A stretch of DNA of 64,000 bases from Marinobacter denitrificans (GCF_008795955.1 NZ_VMHN01000002.1:186001-250000), one strand, 5' to 3'. Shown: positions 1-10,953, counted from the first letter of the stretch. Numbers and translations: made by a program. Notes: generated by a model not told the origin, from the letters alone.

Positions 1-476
1 ATTACTCGGAAGATAATCTGGCGGAAGCGGGGCGCACCCTTACCAGGTTGTATCATGCCTTGCGGGGGCTGGTGCCCGCCAAGGACGTGCCGGAAACCGA
101 GCATGACAGGCGCTTCGCCGAGGCCATGGATGACGACTTCAATACCGCTGGTGCCATCGCTGTGCTGCACGCCGTAGCCAATGAGATCAATCAGCACCGC
201 CGGGAAGGTCGCGATGCGGAGGCCAACGAACAGGCTGCTGTGCTGGTACGGCTCGGCGGTATCCTCGGCTTGCTGCAACAGGACCCTGAAGCCTTCTTCC
301 AGGCCGATACCGGCAGTGAGCTCAGTGCAGAGGATATCGAGGCCCTGATCCAGGCCCGGGCCGACGCGCGGACGCAGAAGAACTTCGCCGAGGCAGACCG
401 TATCCGGGACGAGCTGGCGCACAAGGGCATCGTTCTGGACGACAGCCGTGAAGGTACCAGTTGGCGCCGGGGATAA
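1..476 (+). CDS. cysS: Cysteinyl-tRNA synthetase, C-terminal part (partial)
   Basis: The reading frame is already open at base 3 and runs to a TAA at 474-476. It matches the C-terminal region of class I cysteinyl-tRNA synthetase, which charges tRNA-Cys in the cytoplasm. Visible are the helical stretch around FAEAMDDDFNTAGAIAVLHA and the family ending, in which ARTQKNFAEADRIRDELAHK is followed by GIVLDDSREGTSWRRG. The catalytic domain with its HIGH and KMSKS motifs lies upstream of the window, so only about 158 residues can be seen. The identification rests on this end segment, which is well conserved. No terminator is obvious before glcB. Confidence 0.93.
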   Translation, partial: YSEDNLAEAGRTLTRLYHALRGLVPAKDVPETEHDRRFAEAMDDDFNTAGAIAVLHAVANEINQHRREGRDAEANEQAAVLVRLGGILGLLQQDPEAFFQADTGSELSAEDIEALIQARADARTQKNFAEADRIRDELAHKGIVLDDSREGTSWRRG

Positions 477-619
477 GCTCCACCAAAGGTCGGGTTGTAG
501 GCGCGGGAATGACGTTGTAGGGAAATTCCCGTACAATACGGCCCTCGAATTATAACGGCTCTTCCGGGAAAACCCGCTGAAAGGGCAGGGAATACAGTAA
601 CCCACTGAGGCAAACAACG

Positions 620-2800
620 ATGACAGAACGCGTACAAGTCGGCGGCCTTCAGGTCGCAAAGAACCTGTTCGATTTCGTTAACAATGAAGCGATTCCGGGC
701 ACCGGTGTCGATGCTGACAAGTTCTGGGGCGAGTTCGACAAGATTGTTCACGAACTGGCGCCCCGCAACAAAGAGCTGCTCGCCAAGCGCGATGCCATCC
801 AGGAAAAGATGGACACCTGGAATCGTGAGCACAAGGGCCAGAAGCTGGACATGGCCGAGTACAAGTCGTTCCTGAAGGACATCAGCTACCTGGTTGACGA
901 GCCGGGTGATTTTAAAATTTCCACCTCCAACGTTGACCCGGAAGTAGCCACCATGGCTGGCCCCCAGCTCGTGGTTCCGGTGATGAACGCCCGTTTCGCC
1001 CTGAACGCCGCCAACGCACGTTGGGGCAGCCTTTACGACGCTCTCTATGGCACCGATGCGATTTCCGAGGACGACGGCGCCGAAAAGGGCCGTGGTTACA
1101 ATCCGGTTCGTGGCGCCAAGGTTATCGAGTTTGCCCGCAATCTTCTGGACAGCTCTGCACCACTGGCTTCAGGTAGTCACAAGGACGCAGCGCATTACCG
1201 TGTTGAGGGTGGCAAGCTTGTGGTCAAGCTGCAGAATGGCGAATCCACTGGCCTGAAAGACGAGTCCGGTTTTGTTGGTTATACCGGTGCAGCGGATACG
1301 CCCACGGGCGTGTTGCTGGTCAAGAACGGCATGCATTTCGAAATCCAGATCGATGCCAGCCATCCGATTGGCAAGGACGACGGTGCTCACGTCAAAGACG
1401 TGCTGATGGAGTCGGCCCTGACCACCATCATGGACTGTGAAGACTCCGTTGCCGCCGTTGATGCAGACGACAAGGCGCTGGCCTATCGCAACTGGCTCGG
1501 CCTGATGAAGGGCGACCTGGAGGAGACCTTCGAGAAAGGCGGGCAGCAGATGACCCGCAAGATGCACGAAGACCGTACCTATTCCACCCCCGAGGGTGGC
1601 GAATTGGTATTGAAAGGCCGCAGCCTGATGTTCGTGCGCAACGTAGGCCACCTGATGACTAACCCGGCCATCCTGCTGAAAGACGGCAGTGAAGTGCCTG
1701 AGGGGCTGATGGATGGCCTGCTGACGTCACTGATCGCGATTCACGATCTGAAGGGCACTGGGAAGCTGCAGAACAGCACCAAGGGTTCGGTTTACATCGT
1801 CAAGCCGAAGATGCATGGCCCGGAAGAAGTGGCATTCACCAACGAGTTCTTCGGCCGTGTGGAAGACGCGCTTGGCCTGCCCGCGTTCACTCTGAAAGTG
1901 GGCATTATGGATGAGGAGCGCCGCACAACGGTAAACCTCAAGTCCTGTATCCATGCTGCCAAAGAACGCGCGGTGTTTATCAACACCGGCTTCCTCGACC
2001 GCACCGGCGACGAAATCCATACCTCCATGGAGCTGGGGCCGTTTATCCGCAAGGGGCCGATGAAACAGGCTGCGTGGATCCAGGCATACGAGCAGTGGAA
2101 CGTGGATATTGGCCTGGAAACCGGTTTCCGTGGTGTTGCCCAGATCGGCAAGGGCATGTGGGCCATGCCTGACCTGATGGCCGGCATGCTCGAAGCCAAG
2201 ATCGGCCACCCGAAGGCGGGTGCCAATACTGCCTGGGTGCCCTCCCCAACGGCGGCCACACTGCACGCCACCCATTATCACCAGGTCAACGTTGCTGATA
2301 TCCAGAAAGAGCTGGAAAGCCGCACCCGCGCCAACCTGGACGATATTCTGACGGTTCCCGTTATGGACGACCCCAAGTCTCTGTCGGCGGAAGAGATCCA
2401 GCAGGAGCTGGACAACAACGCCCAGGGCATCCTCGGTTATGTGGTGCGCTGGATCGACAGTGGTGTGGGCTGTTCCAAGGTGCCTGACATCAATGACGTG
2501 GGCCTGATGGAAGACCGGGCCACGCTGCGCATTGCCTCTCAGCTTCTCGCCAATTGGCTCTATCACGGCGTCTGCACCGAAGAGCAGATCCAGGAGACCA
2601 TGAAGCGCATGGCTGCGGTTGTAGACCGCCAGAATGCCAAAGACCCGTCCTACCGTGACATGGCGCCGGAGTTCGATGGCAGCATCGCCTTCCAGGCCGC
2701 CATGGATCTGGTGCTCAAGGGCCGCGAGCAGCCAAACGGCTACACCGAGCCGCTTCTGCACGCCTATCGCCTGAAGGCGAAAGAGAAGTACGGGCAGTAA
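620..2800 (+). CDS. glcB: Malate synthase G
   Basis: This enzyme condenses glyoxylate with acetyl-CoA to give malate in the glyoxylate shunt, in the cytoplasm. The 726-residue length fits the large, single-chain G form (about 720 residues). Typical segments are [20 protein letters not shown] and [18 protein letters not shown] in the TIM-barrel core, and a C-terminal helical plug containing [20 protein letters not shown]. The ATG at 620 follows a GAGG-type ribosome site (TGAGGCAAACAACG). The gene stands alone: isocitrate lyase and the glycolate oxidase genes are not adjacent. It ends against folD with a shared terminator. I see no convincing promoter in the 143-bp gap after cysS; TACAAT at 532-537 lacks a good -35 box. 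Confidence 0.97.
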   Translation: MTERVQVGGLQVAKNLFDFVNNEAIPGTGVDADKFWGEFDKIVHELAPRNKELLAKRDAIQEKMDTWNREHKGQKLDMAEYKSFLKDISYLVDEPGDFKISTSNVDPEVATMAGPQLVVPVMNARFALNAANARWGSLYDALYGTDAISEDDGAEKGRGYNPVRGAKVIEFARNLLDSSAPLASGSHKDAAHYRVEGGKLVVKLQNGESTGLKDESGFVGYTGAADTPTGVLLVKNGMHFEIQIDASHPIGKDDGAHVKDVLMESALTTIMDCEDSVAAVDADDKALAYRNWLGLMKGDLEETFEKGGQQMTRKMHEDRTYSTPEGGELVLKGRSLMFVRNVGHLMTNPAILLKDGSEVPEGLMDGLLTSLIAIHDLKGTGKLQNSTKGSVYIVKPKMHGPEEVAFTNEFFGRVEDALGLPAFTLKVGIMDEERRTTVNLKSCIHAAKERAVFINTGFLDRTGDEIHTSMELGPFIRKGPMKQAAWIQAYEQWNVDIGLETGFRGVAQIGKGMWAMPDLMAGMLEAKIGHPKAGANTAWVPSPTAATLHATHYHQVNVADIQKELESRTRANLDDILTVPVMDDPKSLSAEEIQQELDNNAQGILGYVVRWIDSGVGCSKVPDINDVGLMEDRATLRIASQLLANWLYHGVCTEEQIQETMKRMAAVVDRQNAKDPSYRDMAPEFDGSIAFQAAMDLVLKGREQPNGYTEPLLHAYRLKAKEKYGQ

Positions 2801-2813
2801 ACACCCGGCCATC

Positions 2814-2841
2814 AAAAAACCCCGCATTTGCGGGGTTTTTT
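2814..2841. terminator. Bidirectional intrinsic terminator between glcB and folD
   Basis: A run of six A (2814-2819), a CCCCGC / GCGGGG stem with a four-base loop, then a run of six T. The A and T runs on either side let it act in both directions for the convergent genes glcB and folD. Confidence 0.9.
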
Positions 2842-2883
2842 GTGGGTGGAGCTTTTAGAGGAATCCGACAACCCGGCTTTCGC

Positions 2884-3741
2884 TCAGTTCTTGTGTAACT
2901 CATTTGCCGCATACAACGTATTCTGCAGCAAAGTGGCAATCGTCATCGGCCCCACACCGCCGGGAACCGGCGTAATATAGGCTGCCCGCTCTGACGCAGC
3001 CGCGAAATCAACATCCCCGCGTAGCTTGCCATCGTCCATCCGGTTGATGCCGACATCAATCACGGTTGCTCCTGGCTTGACCCATTCACCTTTGATCAGC
3101 CCCGGCTTGCCAACGGCAGCGATCAGAATGTCAGCTTCACTGACAAACTTTTCCAGGTTGTCGGTAAAACGGTGGCACACGGTAACAGTGGCGCCTTTAA
3201 GCAGCAGTTCCATGGTCATGGGTCGACCGACGATGTTGGAAGCGCCCACTATAACGGCGTGCTGGCCCTTGTAAGGGGTGTCAATGCTGTCCAGCAGGGT
3301 GATGACGCCGGCGGGTGTGCAGGGCCTCAGGGCGGGTTTGCGCTGCATCAGGCGGCCAATATTGAATGGGTGGAAGCCATCCACATCCTTGTCTGGCCGG
3401 ATTTTCAGCAGAATGGGGTCTGCGTCCATATGGGTGGGCAGCGGCAGTTGTACCAGTATGCCGTCTACATCCGGGTTTTCGTTAAGCTCGTCAATCAGCG
3501 CCTCCAGCGCCTCCTGTGAGGTATCTTCCGGCAGGTCATAGGAAAGCGACATGATGCCGGCTTCATCGCAGGCCTTGCGTTTGTTGCCTACGTATACGTG
3601 TGAGGCCGGGTCGTTGCCCACCAGCACAACAGCCAGTCCCGGGGGGCGAAGCCCCTGTTGTTTCCGGGCTTCTGTTCCTGCCGCTACCTGCTGTCGAACC
3701 GTGGCGGCAATTTCTTTTCCGTTAATCAGTTTGGCGCTCAT
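2884..3741 (-). CDS. folD: Bifunctional methylenetetrahydrofolate dehydrogenase/cyclohydrolase FolD
   Basis: FolD interconverts 5,10-methylene-, methenyl- and 10-formyl-tetrahydrofolate in cytoplasmic one-carbon metabolism. At 285 residues it has the usual length. Family hallmarks are [16 protein letters not shown] with the catalytic lysine (about residues 49-64), [10 protein letters not shown] (about 94-104), the NADP-binding segment [13 protein letters not shown], and the ending [19 protein letters not shown]. The gene is transcribed away from the tRNA cluster and toward glcB, as a single-gene unit. In this region of related genomes folD also commonly lies close to tig and the tRNAs. Confidence 0.97.
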   Translation of the reverse strand: MSAKLINGKEIAATVRQQVAAGTEARKQQGLRPPGLAVVLVGNDPASHVYVGNKRKACDEAGIMSLSYDLPEDTSQEALEALIDELNENPDVDGILVQLPLPTHMDADPILLKIRPDKDVDGFHPFNIGRLMQRKPALRPCTPAGVITLLDSIDTPYKGQHAVIVGASNIVGRPMTMELLLKGATVTVCHRFTDNLEKFVSEADILIAAVGKPGLIKGEWVKPGATVIDVGINRMDDGKLRGDVDFAAASERAAYITPVPGGVGPMTIATLLQNTLYAANELHKN

Positions 3742-3836
3742 GTCTTTGTCTTGTCGGTTGTGCGAAAATAAAGGCGTCGCATTGTCTCATGCTTGGGGCT
3801 TGCCGCCAATCGGCGAGGAAAAAGCCCAAATGCGTG

Positions 3837-3865
3837 TTGACGGACCGGCCCGGCGCCGGTAATAT
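3837..3865 (+). promoter_or_regulatory. Sigma-70 promoter of the tRNA cluster
   Basis: TTGACG (3837-3842), a 17-base spacer, and TAATAT (3860-3865), followed at once by a GC-rich discriminator (GCGCGCC). The discriminator is typical of stringently controlled stable-RNA promoters. The first tRNA starts 40 bases downstream of the -10 box. Confidence 0.8.
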
Positions 3866-3905
3866 GCGCGCCAACTTTGCTGAGGTATCTGTTGTTCAGT
3901 TCAGA

Positions 3906-3982
3906 CGGGGTATAGCGCAGTCTGGTAGCGCGCCTGCTTTGGGAGCAGGATGTCGGGAGTTCGAATCTCTCTACCCCGACCA
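3906..3982 (+). tRNA. tRNA-Pro (anticodon TGG)
   Basis: A full cloverleaf of 77 bases including an encoded CCA. The acceptor stem is CGGGGTA / TACCCCG, the anticodon arm CCTGC-TTTGGGA-GCAGG reads TGG, and the T arm holds GTTCGAATC. It is the first of four tRNAs transcribed together. Confidence 0.96.
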
Positions 3983-4036
3983 CTTTCTGGTTAGCCCGGA
4001 GTGGCATTGGACAGTCAGGTGGGCGAACGGTCATAT

Positions 4037-4113
4037 GCGCCCGTAGCTCAGCTGGATAGAGCATCGGCCTTCTAAGCCGGTGGTCGCAGGTTCGAGTCCT
4101 GCCGGGCGCGCCA
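4037..4113 (+). tRNA. tRNA-Arg (anticodon TCT)
   Basis: 77 bases with encoded CCA. The acceptor stem is GCGCCCG / CGGGCGC with discriminator G. The anticodon loop CTTCTAA gives TCT, which reads AGA, and the T arm contains GTTCGAGTC. Confidence 0.96.
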
Positions 4114-4206
4114 TACCGCAGACGGTCTGAACCGTCCCGGAGACACCGAATCAGCAAAGTTAGTTTGGAATACCTGTTGGGGTTGTCCCGGCGGTAGTCT
4201 GGATGT

Positions 4207-4283
4207 GGTGGACGTAGCTCAGTTGGTAGAGCTCAGGATTGTGACTCCTGCGGTCGAGGGTTCGATCCCCTTCGTCCACCCCA
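4207..4283 (+). tRNA. tRNA-His (anticodon GTG)
   Basis: The acceptor stem is GTGGACG / CGTCCAC with discriminator C and encoded CCA. The extra G at 4207 is the histidine-specific G-1 base. The anticodon loop TTGTGAC gives GTG. Without G-1 the gene is 4208-4283. Confidence 0.96.
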
Positions 4284-4368
4284 ATTTTCTCCTCAGTGAT
4301 TCCTGGTTTATTTCCGCAGTTGCTGAATTCTATCCTTGCTCTTGCAGGAGTGAGTTCACAAATCGTGT

Positions 4369-4453
4369 GCGAGCGTGGCGGAACTGGTAGACGCGCTGGA
4401 TTTAGGTTCCAGTGGGGCAACCCGTGAGAGTTCGAGTCTCTCCGCTCGCACCA
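4369..4453 (+). tRNA. tRNA-Leu (anticodon TAG)
   Basis: 85 bases with encoded CCA and a long variable arm (TGGGGCAACCCGT), as expected of a class II tRNA. The acceptor stem is GCGAGCG / CGCTCGC, and the anticodon loop TTTAGGT gives TAG. It is the last gene of the Pro-Arg-His-Leu cluster, and tig begins about 200 bases later. Confidence 0.96.
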
Positions 4454-4651
4454 TTCTTATCTGATTTCTTTCCCTTGGCTGTCTGTGACCTGTTCCCGCA
4501 AAAGAGCCTGTACCGGGTGATTCTCTCGGCATGGCAAACCGTGATAAACTACCCGCTTTTAAATTTGCGTCCTTTTCCGGGAATTCGCCCTGATCAGGAT
4601 TTTTGGTTTTATTTTCATTCACATACCGAACCTGTAATTTGAGGATCTTCC

Positions 4652-5959
4652 ATGCAAGTGTCTGTTGAAACGACCTCCAACATCGAACGTCGGATGACGA
4701 TTGGTGTGCCCGCCCAGGAAATTGACCAGGCGGTCCAGAAACGCCTGCAGGAAACCGCACGCACAGTAAAAATGAACGGTTTCCGTCCGGGCAAGGTGCC
4801 CATGAGTGTGGTGAAGCGTCGTTTCGGTGACAGCGTCCGCCAGGAAATCGTGGGCGAAGTCATGCGTGACAACTACATCAAGGCGCTTCAGGAGCAGGAT
4901 ATCAACCCGGCGGGCTGGCCCAAGTTCGAGCCGAAAACCATGGAAGAGGGCAAAGACCTCGAGTTCGTGGCGATTTTTGAAGTACTGCCGGAAGTCGAGC
5001 TGGGGGATTTCAGCAAGATCTCTGTTGAAAAGCCGAAGGCCGAGATAACCGATAAAGACGTCGATACCATGATCGACAATCTGCGTCGCCAGCAGGCCAC
5101 CATGAAATCTGTCAAGCGCAAGTCCAAGAACAAGGACGTTGTGCTGATTGATTTCAAGGGTTTTGTTGACGGTGAAGAGTTCGAAGGTGGCGCTGCTGAG
5201 AACCACAAGCTGACTCTGGGTTCAGGGCAGATGATTCCCGGCTTTGAGAAGGGCATAGTCGGTGGCAAAGCCGGTGAAGAGCTGGAAATTGAGGTAACCT
5301 TCCCCGAGGATTACCAGAACGAAGAACTCGCAGGCAAGCCGGCGAAGTTCGAAATCAAGATTCACGAGGTTCAGGAGCCGCAGCTGCCTGAACTGGATAC
5401 CGAGTTTTTCAAGAAATTCGGTATCGACGCGGAAGACGAAGCGGCTTTCCGCGAAGAAGTTCAGAAAAACATGGAGCGTGAGCTCAAGCAGGCTATCTCC
5501 AACAAGGTCAAGAATGACGTTGTTGAAGGGCTGCTGGAAAGCACGGATCTTGAAGTGCCTACAGCCCTGGTTGATCAGGAAATTGACCGTTTGCGCCAGG
5601 ACGCGGTACAGCGTTTCGGTGGCCAGGTTGACTTCCAGCAGCTGCCCAAGGAAATTTTTGAGGAGCAGGCCCGCCGTCGCGTGAAAACCGGCCTGCTGTT
5701 CCAGGAAGTGGTCAAACAGAATGACTTGAAAGCAGATCCTGCTAAAGTGGATGAAAAGATCCAGGAAATTGCGTCAACGTATGAACAACCGGAAGAGGTT
5801 GTTGCGCATTTCAACGGCAATCCCGAACAGAAGCAGCAGATCGAGTCGTCTGTTCTTGAAGATGCGGTGGTTGATCTGGTTCTGGATAAAGCCCAGGTCA
5901 AGGAAAAGAAGCTCAAGTACGAAGAAGCCATTCAGGCTGGCCAGCAGCAGCAAGGCTAA
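4652..5959 (+). CDS. tig: Trigger factor, ribosome-bound chaperone and prolyl isomerase
   Basis: Trigger factor binds at the ribosome exit tunnel and shields new chains. The 435-residue protein has the three expected parts. An N-terminal ribosome-binding domain carries the signature loop GFRPGKVPMSVVKRRFG (about residues 43-59). An FKBP-like isomerase domain (about 155-245) contains LIDFKGFVDGEEFEGG and MIPGFEKGIVGGKAGE. A helical C-terminal domain completes it. ATG at 4652 follows GAGGATCTTCC. The gene sits directly before clpP and clpX, the order usual in Proteobacteria, and has its own terminator. Confidence 0.98.
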   Translation: MQVSVETTSNIERRMTIGVPAQEIDQAVQKRLQETARTVKMNGFRPGKVPMSVVKRRFGDSVRQEIVGEVMRDNYIKALQEQDINPAGWPKFEPKTMEEGKDLEFVAIFEVLPEVELGDFSKISVEKPKAEITDKDVDTMIDNLRRQQATMKSVKRKSKNKDVVLIDFKGFVDGEEFEGGAAENHKLTLGSGQMIPGFEKGIVGGKAGEELEIEVTFPEDYQNEELAGKPAKFEIKIHEVQEPQLPELDTEFFKKFGIDAEDEAAFREEVQKNMERELKQAISNKVKNDVVEGLLESTDLEVPTALVDQEIDRLRQDAVQRFGGQVDFQQLPKEIFEEQARRRVKTGLLFQEVVKQNDLKADPAKVDEKIQEIASTYEQPEEVVAHFNGNPEQKQQIESSVLEDAVVDLVLDKAQVKEKKLKYEEAIQAGQQQQG

Positions 5960-6001
5960 AGAGTACGGGGGCGCTTTGACGGTCCCCGCACGCCTGACAG
6001 G

Positions 6002-6030
6002 GAAAACAGCCGGCACGTCCGGCTGTTTTC
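6002..6030 (+). terminator. Hairpin terminator after tig
   Basis: A perfect 12-bp stem (GAAAACAGCCGG / CCGGCTGTTTTC) with a five-base loop and T residues built into the 3' arm. It lies 42 bases after the tig stop and separates tig from clpP. Confidence 0.8.
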
Positions 6031-6141
6031 ATCTTGGCCCGGTGCTGGCAGAGTAGGCACCGAACAGTACGAGGCGTAGCGATATATAAAGCTGTGGCAA
6101 ACGAACGCCATTTCATTGTCCAGAAGGAGTTCACGCGCATC

Positions 6142-6777
6142 ATGACGCAGAAACCAATTGATGGTCCCGCAATGGTTACCAATTCCGGCCTGGTGCCAAT
6201 CGTTATCGAGCAGACCGCACGAGGCGAACGTTCTTTTGATATATTTTCCCGTCTGCTCAAGGAACGGGTTATCTTTCTGGTGGGCCCGGTTGAGGATCAC
6301 ATGGCCAATCTGATTGTGGCCCAGTTGCTGTTCCTCGAATCCGAGAATCCTGACAAGGACATCCATCTGTACATCAACAGCCCGGGCGGCTCTGTCACCG
6401 CCGGTATGTCCATCTACGACACCATGCAATTTATCAAGCCGGACGTGTCTACACTCTGTGTAGGCCAGGCCGCCAGCATGGGTGCGTTTCTGTTGGCAGG
6501 CGGGGCTGAGGGAAAGCGGGCCTGTCTTCCGAATTCCCGGGTGATGATCCACCAGCCGCTGGGTGGCTATCAGGGCCAGGCAACGGATATCGAGATCCAC
6601 ACCCGCGAGATTCTGAAGATACGTCACACCCTGAATTCCATCCTTGCCCACCATACCGGGCAGAAGCTGGAGACCATCGCCAAGGACACGGACCGCGATA
6701 ATTTTATGGACCCGCAGCAGGCGAAGGACTATGGCCTGATCGATTCTATACTTGATAAGCGTGTACCGAATAAATAA
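6142..6777 (+). CDS. clpP: ATP-dependent Clp protease proteolytic subunit
   Basis: ClpP forms the double-ring serine protease chamber that degrades substrates fed by ClpX or ClpA. The catalytic triad is visible: serine in [11 protein letters not shown], histidine in [12 protein letters not shown] and aspartate in [11 protein letters not shown] start it at ATG 6142, giving 211 residues beginning MTQKPIDGP. The frame is open further upstream, but that part has no ClpP similarity. An AAGGAG lies 13 bases before the ATG, slightly far; an internal ATG at 6172 is the alternative and would fit a short propeptide. clpX follows after 77 bases. Confidence 0.96.
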   Translation: MTQKPIDGPAMVTNSGLVPIVIEQTARGERSFDIFSRLLKERVIFLVGPVEDHMANLIVAQLLFLESENPDKDIHLYINSPGGSVTAGMSIYDTMQFIKPDVSTLCVGQAASMGAFLLAGGAEGKRACLPNSRVMIHQPLGGYQGQATDIEIHTREILKIRHTLNSILAHHTGQKLETIAKDTDRDNFMDPQQAKDYGLIDSILDKRVPNK

Positions 6778-6854
6778 TACTGATGGTAATCGCAACATTC
6801 CCTGCCGGCGTATTTAGGTAATTACGCCGGTAAACCAAGCTCAGAGGTATTTCA

Positions 6855-8138
6855 ATGGCAGATGAAAGAAACGGCAGAGGCGACGATAACGGCAAGTTGC
6901 TGTACTGCTCGTTTTGTGGAAAGAGCCAGCATGAAGTCCGTAAGCTCATTGCAGGGCCCTCGGTGTTCATCTGCGACGAGTGCGTCGACCTGTGCAACGA
7001 TATTATCCGGGAAGAAATCCAGGAGAATGCGCAGGAAGAGGCAAGCGATCGTCTTCCGACACCCGCCGAAATCCGCGATACGCTGAACGAGTACGTCATC
7101 GGCCAGGACCGCGCCAAAGTGGTGCTTTCTGTAGCCGTGTATAACCACTACAAGCGTTTGCGCTACGGCGAAGGCAAGGCCGAAGTGGAGCTTGGCAAGA
7201 GTAACATCCTGCTGATCGGCCCCACCGGTAGCGGTAAGACGCTGCTTGCTGAAACGCTGGCGCGGATGCTCAACGTTCCCTTTACCATTGCCGATGCTAC
7301 CACGCTGACGGAAGCGGGCTACGTGGGTGAGGATGTTGAGAACATCATCCAGAAGCTGCTGCAGAAATGCGATTACGATGTGGATAAAGCCCAGCGCGGT
7401 ATTGTCTATATCGATGAAATTGACAAGATATCCCGCAAGTCCGACAACCCGTCGATTACCCGGGATGTATCCGGTGAAGGTGTCCAGCAGGCGCTGCTCA
7501 AGCTGATTGAAGGCACGGTGGCTTCGGTACCCCCCCAGGGTGGTCGCAAGCATCCGCAGCAGGAGTTCCTGCAGGTGGATACGGGCAACATGCTGTTCAT
7601 TTGCGGTGGTGCCTTTGCGGGCCTGGACAAGGTGATCCAGGAGCGCTCCGAGCGCAGCAGCATCGGTTTTTCGGCTACGGTCAAGAGCCCGGACGACACC
7701 AAGAACACCGGTGACATCATCAAGGATGTGGAAACGGAAGATCTGGTCAAGTACGGCCTGATCCCCGAATTCGTCGGCCGCCTGCCGGTTGTGGCGACTC
7801 TGACGGAGCTGGATGAAGAAGCGCTTGTCCAGATCCTGACAGAGCCCAAAAACGCCCTTACCAAGCAGTATCAGAAACTGTTTGATATGGAAGGTGTCGA
7901 GCTGGACTTCCGTGAAGACGCACTGCGTGCTGTTGCCCGCAAGGCAATGGCGCGGAAAACCGGCGCGCGGGGTTTGCGCTCCATCATGGAGGCCACGCTG
8001 CTGGATACGATGTATCAGATTCCATCGGAGCATGACGTTTCCAAAGTGGTTATTGACGAGAGCGTGATAAACGGGCAATCCGAGCCGTTCAAAATCTATG
8101 ACAGCAGCGACCACGCCAAGGCAGTGCCGGAGGACTGA
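6855..8138 (+). CDS. clpX: ATP-dependent Clp protease ATP-binding subunit ClpX
   Basis: ClpX is the AAA+ unfoldase that delivers tagged proteins to ClpP. The 427-residue chain opens with a four-cysteine zinc domain (YCSFCGK ... [10 protein letters not shown], about residues 17-43). The ATPase follows: Walker [13 protein letters not shown], Walker [11 protein letters not shown], the segment [19 protein letters not shown], and sensor 2 in [13 protein letters not shown] 6855 is preceded by AGAGGT. It is probably cotranscribed with clpP and ends at a strong terminator before lon. Confidence 0.98.
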   Translation: MADERNGRGDDNGKLLYCSFCGKSQHEVRKLIAGPSVFICDECVDLCNDIIREEIQENAQEEASDRLPTPAEIRDTLNEYVIGQDRAKVVLSVAVYNHYKRLRYGEGKAEVELGKSNILLIGPTGSGKTLLAETLARMLNVPFTIADATTLTEAGYVGEDVENIIQKLLQKCDYDVDKAQRGIVYIDEIDKISRKSDNPSITRDVSGEGVQQALLKLIEGTVASVPPQGGRKHPQQEFLQVDTGNMLFICGGAFAGLDKVIQERSERSSIGFSATVKSPDDTKNTGDIIKDVETEDLVKYGLIPEFVGRLPVVATLTELDEEALVQILTEPKNALTKQYQKLFDMEGVELDFREDALRAVARKAMARKTGARGLRSIMEATLLDTMYQIPSEHDVSKVVIDESVINGQSEPFKIYDSSDHAKAVPED

Positions 8139-8157
8139 GCGTCCGGGCTGTTAGTGT

Positions 8158-8184
8158 AAAAAAGGGCGGCGACGCCCTTTTTTT
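8158..8184 (+). terminator. Intrinsic terminator after clpX
   Basis: Six A residues, a GGGCG / CGCCC stem closed by a GCGA tetraloop, then seven T. It lies 20 bases after the clpX stop and separates clpPX from lon. Confidence 0.88.
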
Positions 8185-8230
8185 ATGCCCCGAGTACATG
8201 GCCCGGCGCCGCATCGGAACTGTAAAAAGA

Positions 8231-8255
8231 TTGCAATTTTTGCTGTCGCCCCAAT
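8231..8255 (+). promoter_or_regulatory. Possible heat-shock (sigma-32) promoter of lon
   Basis: TTGCAA (8231-8236), a 12-base gap, then CCCCAAT (8249-8255). This resembles the sigma-32 pattern CTTGAAA-N11-16-CCCCAT, and lon is a classical heat-shock gene. The match is partial and no start site is known, so this is a suggestion. Confidence 0.35.
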
Positions 8256-8297
8256 GAAGGGTGATATGCTGAAACAAACATCGTCAGAGGATTTTCT

Positions 8298-10715
8298 ATG
8301 ACCCTGATACCTGAAGAATCTGTGCAAGAATACCCGCTGTTGCCGCTCAGAGACGTGGTGGTGTTCCCGCACATGGTGGTGCCGCTGTTTGTGGGCCGTG
8401 AAAAGTCCATACAGGCGTTGGAAGCGGCCATGGAGGGCAATAAGGAAATCCTGCTGGTTGCCCAGCGAGATGCGTCCACGGATGAGCCTGGCCCCGATGA
8501 CGTATTTGCCATGGGTACGGTGGCTACGGTATTGCAAATGCTGCGGCTGCCGGATGGAACCGTAAAGGTACTGGTGGAAGGCAATGCCCGTGCAACTATT
8601 ACCAACATCGCCGACGGTGAATACCTGGCCGGTAAGGCCATGCTGATGGACGAAGATTCCCTGCCGGCACGGGAAGAGGAAGTGCTGGTCAAAACCCTGA
8701 TGGACGAGTTCGAGAAGTACGTCAAACTGTCCAGGAAGGTGCCCTCGGAAGTATCCAATGCACTCACCGGTATCACCGAACTTGAGCGCCTGGCCGATAC
8801 CATGGCGGCTCACCTTGAACTGAAGATTCCCGAGAAGCAGGAGCTGCTGGAAGCGCTCGAAATCCGCCAGCGCGTGGATCTGCTACTCGGCAAACTCGAT
8901 GGCGAAATCGACCTCATCGAAGTTGAGAAGCGCATTCGCGGTCGCGTCAAGAAACAGATGGAGCGCAGCCAGCGAGAGTATTACCTCAACGAGCAGATGA
9001 AAGCCATTCAGAAGGAAATGGGAAGCCTGGGCGAGGGCAACAACGATTTCGAAGAGCTTGAGCAGAAGCTGGAAGAAGCCGGTCTGCCAGAGGAGGCCCG
9101 CAAGAAGACCGAGGCGGAGCTTAACAAGCTCAAGATGATGTCCCCCATGTCAGCTGAGGCGACGGTGGTTCGTGGCTATATTGACTGGATGCTGGCCATT
9201 CCCTGGAAGAAGCGCAGCCGTGTTCGCCACGACATCGAAAAGGCCCGCGAAATTCTGGACGAAGATCATTACGGCCTGGATGAGGTCAAAAAGCGTATTC
9301 TCGAGTATCTGGCGGTCCAGAGCCGGGTCAAAAAGGTAAAGGGCCCTGTCTTGTGCCTGGTGGGCCCGCCTGGTGTGGGTAAAACCTCCCTCGGGCAGTC
9401 CATTGCCCGCGCCACTAACCGCAAGTACACCCGCATGGCGCTTGGCGGCGTACGCGATGAAGCGGAAATTCGCGGCCACCGCAAAACCTACATTGGGGCA
9501 TTGCCAGGCAAACTGTTGCAGAAGCTGTCCAAGGTGGGCGTGAAAAACCCTCTGTTCCTGTTCGATGAAATCGACAAGATGGGTATGGATCATCGTGGCG
9601 ACCCCGCATCTGCCCTTCTGGAGGTACTGGATCCGGAGCAGAATCACACCTTCAACGACCATTACCTGGAGGTGGACTACGATCTCTCGGACGTGATGTT
9701 CGTGTGTACGTCGAACTCCATGGACATTCCGCCGGCCCTGCTGGACCGCATGGAAATCATCCGTATTCCGGGGTATACCGAAGACGAGAAGGTCAATATT
9801 GCGCTCAAGTACCTGTTACCGAAACAGATCAAGGCCAATGGTCTGCGCAAGAACGAACTGGAAATCCCCCAGGAAACGCTTCGTGATCTGATTCGCTACT
9901 ACACCCGTGAGGCAGGCGTACGTGGCCTGGAGCGGGAGATTGCCAAACTCTGCCGCAAGGTGGTGCGTGATCATGTAGAGAGCGGTGAGAAGTCCTCTGT
10001 GGTCCTCACGCCGGAGTTGCTCGAAGACTACTCGGGTGTGAAGAAGTTCAAGTATGGTCTGGCCGAGGAAAAGAACCAGGTGGGGCAGGTAACCGGTCTG
10101 GCCTGGACCCAGGTTGGCGGTGAACTGCTGACACTCGAATGTGCACTGACCAAGGGCAAGGGCAGGGTCATCAAGACCGGCTCCCTGGGTGATGTCATGC
10201 AGGAGTCCATTCAGGCCGCCTTGACAGTGGTCAGGAGCCGGGCACTCGGCCTGGGTATCAGTGATGATTTTCATGAAAAGCACGATCTTCACGTGCACGT
10301 TCCGGAAGGTGCAACACCAAAAGATGGTCCCAGCGCCGGCGTGGGCATGTGCACGGCACTGGTTTCTGCGTTGACCCAGATTCCGGTTCGCGCCGACGTG
10401 GCGATGACCGGTGAGATCACTCTTCGGGGGCGCGTACTGCCCATTGGAGGGCTCAAGGAAAAGCTATTGGCGGCCCACCGAGGCGGTATCAAAACGGTGA
10501 TTATCCCTGATGAAAATGCCCGTGATCTCAAAGAGATACCGGATAATATCAAGGAATCCCTGGAGATTCGCCCGGTCAAGTGGATCGACGAAGTGCTGGA
10601 CATCGCGCTGGCTTATCCCCCTGAACCTCTCACCGAAGATTCATCGTCGAAAAAGGCGTCAGGCACGCCCAGGGATGACGATGGTGAAGCGGCAGAGCGC
10701 ATAAATACACATTAA
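8298..10715 (+). CDS. lon: ATP-dependent protease Lon
   Basis: Lon is a homo-oligomeric AAA+ serine protease that removes damaged and regulatory proteins. The 805 residues carry an N-terminal substrate-binding domain starting at [16 protein letters not shown], and a coiled helical region near residues 215-290. The ATPase has Walker [13 protein letters not shown] and Walker [11 protein letters not shown]. The C-terminal protease has its catalytic serine in [11 protein letters not shown] and lysine in [16 protein letters not shown] 8298 follows AGAGGATTTTCT. It stands between the clpX terminator and the hupB promoter, as a single transcription unit. Confidence 0.98.
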   Translation: MTLIPEESVQEYPLLPLRDVVVFPHMVVPLFVGREKSIQALEAAMEGNKEILLVAQRDASTDEPGPDDVFAMGTVATVLQMLRLPDGTVKVLVEGNARATITNIADGEYLAGKAMLMDEDSLPAREEEVLVKTLMDEFEKYVKLSRKVPSEVSNALTGITELERLADTMAAHLELKIPEKQELLEALEIRQRVDLLLGKLDGEIDLIEVEKRIRGRVKKQMERSQREYYLNEQMKAIQKEMGSLGEGNNDFEELEQKLEEAGLPEEARKKTEAELNKLKMMSPMSAEATVVRGYIDWMLAIPWKKRSRVRHDIEKAREILDEDHYGLDEVKKRILEYLAVQSRVKKVKGPVLCLVGPPGVGKTSLGQSIARATNRKYTRMALGGVRDEAEIRGHRKTYIGALPGKLLQKLSKVGVKNPLFLFDEIDKMGMDHRGDPASALLEVLDPEQNHTFNDHYLEVDYDLSDVMFVCTSNSMDIPPALLDRMEIIRIPGYTEDEKVNIALKYLLPKQIKANGLRKNELEIPQETLRDLIRYYTREAGVRGLEREIAKLCRKVVRDHVESGEKSSVVLTPELLEDYSGVKKFKYGLAEEKNQVGQVTGLAWTQVGGELLTLECALTKGKGRVIKTGSLGDVMQESIQAALTVVRSRALGLGISDDFHEKHDLHVHVPEGATPKDGPSAGVGMCTALVSALTQIPVRADVAMTGEITLRGRVLPIGGLKEKLLAAHRGGIKTVIIPDENARDLKEIPDNIKESLEIRPVKWIDEVLDIALAYPPEPLTEDSSSKKASGTPRDDDGEAAERINTH

Positions 10716-10730
10716 ACACGCGGCCTGTTG

Positions 10731-10758
10731 TTGACATGCGAGAGAGCCCATTGGTATA
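10731..10758 (+). promoter_or_regulatory. Sigma-70 promoter of hupB
   Basis: A consensus TTGACA (10731-10736), a 16-base spacer and TATAAC (10753-10758). It leaves a leader of about 190 bases before the HU start codon and fits the strong expression expected of HU. Confidence 0.8.
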
Positions 10759-10953
10759 ACTGTTTCGCCGTGAAGCAGCCAATATCAAGGGCTCCCGCGC
10801 AGTTAATGCCTATTCCGAACACCGGTTAGTAACCGAAAGGAATAAAAATAGTGAAGAATGGAATTCTCTGACCGCTTATGCGATAGTCGGGAACATCCAG
10901 GAAACAACAAACCAACCTATAACATCTTCAACCTGAAATCGAAGGGGTTTAGT

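Noticed and set aside
532..556. Possible glcB promoter with TACAAT or TATAAC as -10.
   Set aside because: Neither has an acceptable -35 element at 16-18 bases, so it is not listed.
1727..2827. A 366-codon open frame antisense to glcB.
   Set aside because: It lies wholly within the well-identified malate synthase gene on the other strand and has no known motifs.
6852..8114. A 420-codon open frame antisense to clpX.
   Set aside because: It mirrors clpX codon for codon with no recognisable domain, as expected from GC-rich coding DNA.
10858..10953. N-terminal extension of 32 residues on HU.
   Set aside because: HU is 90 residues from GTG 10954, which has its own AAGGGG site; the extension has no counterpart in the family.
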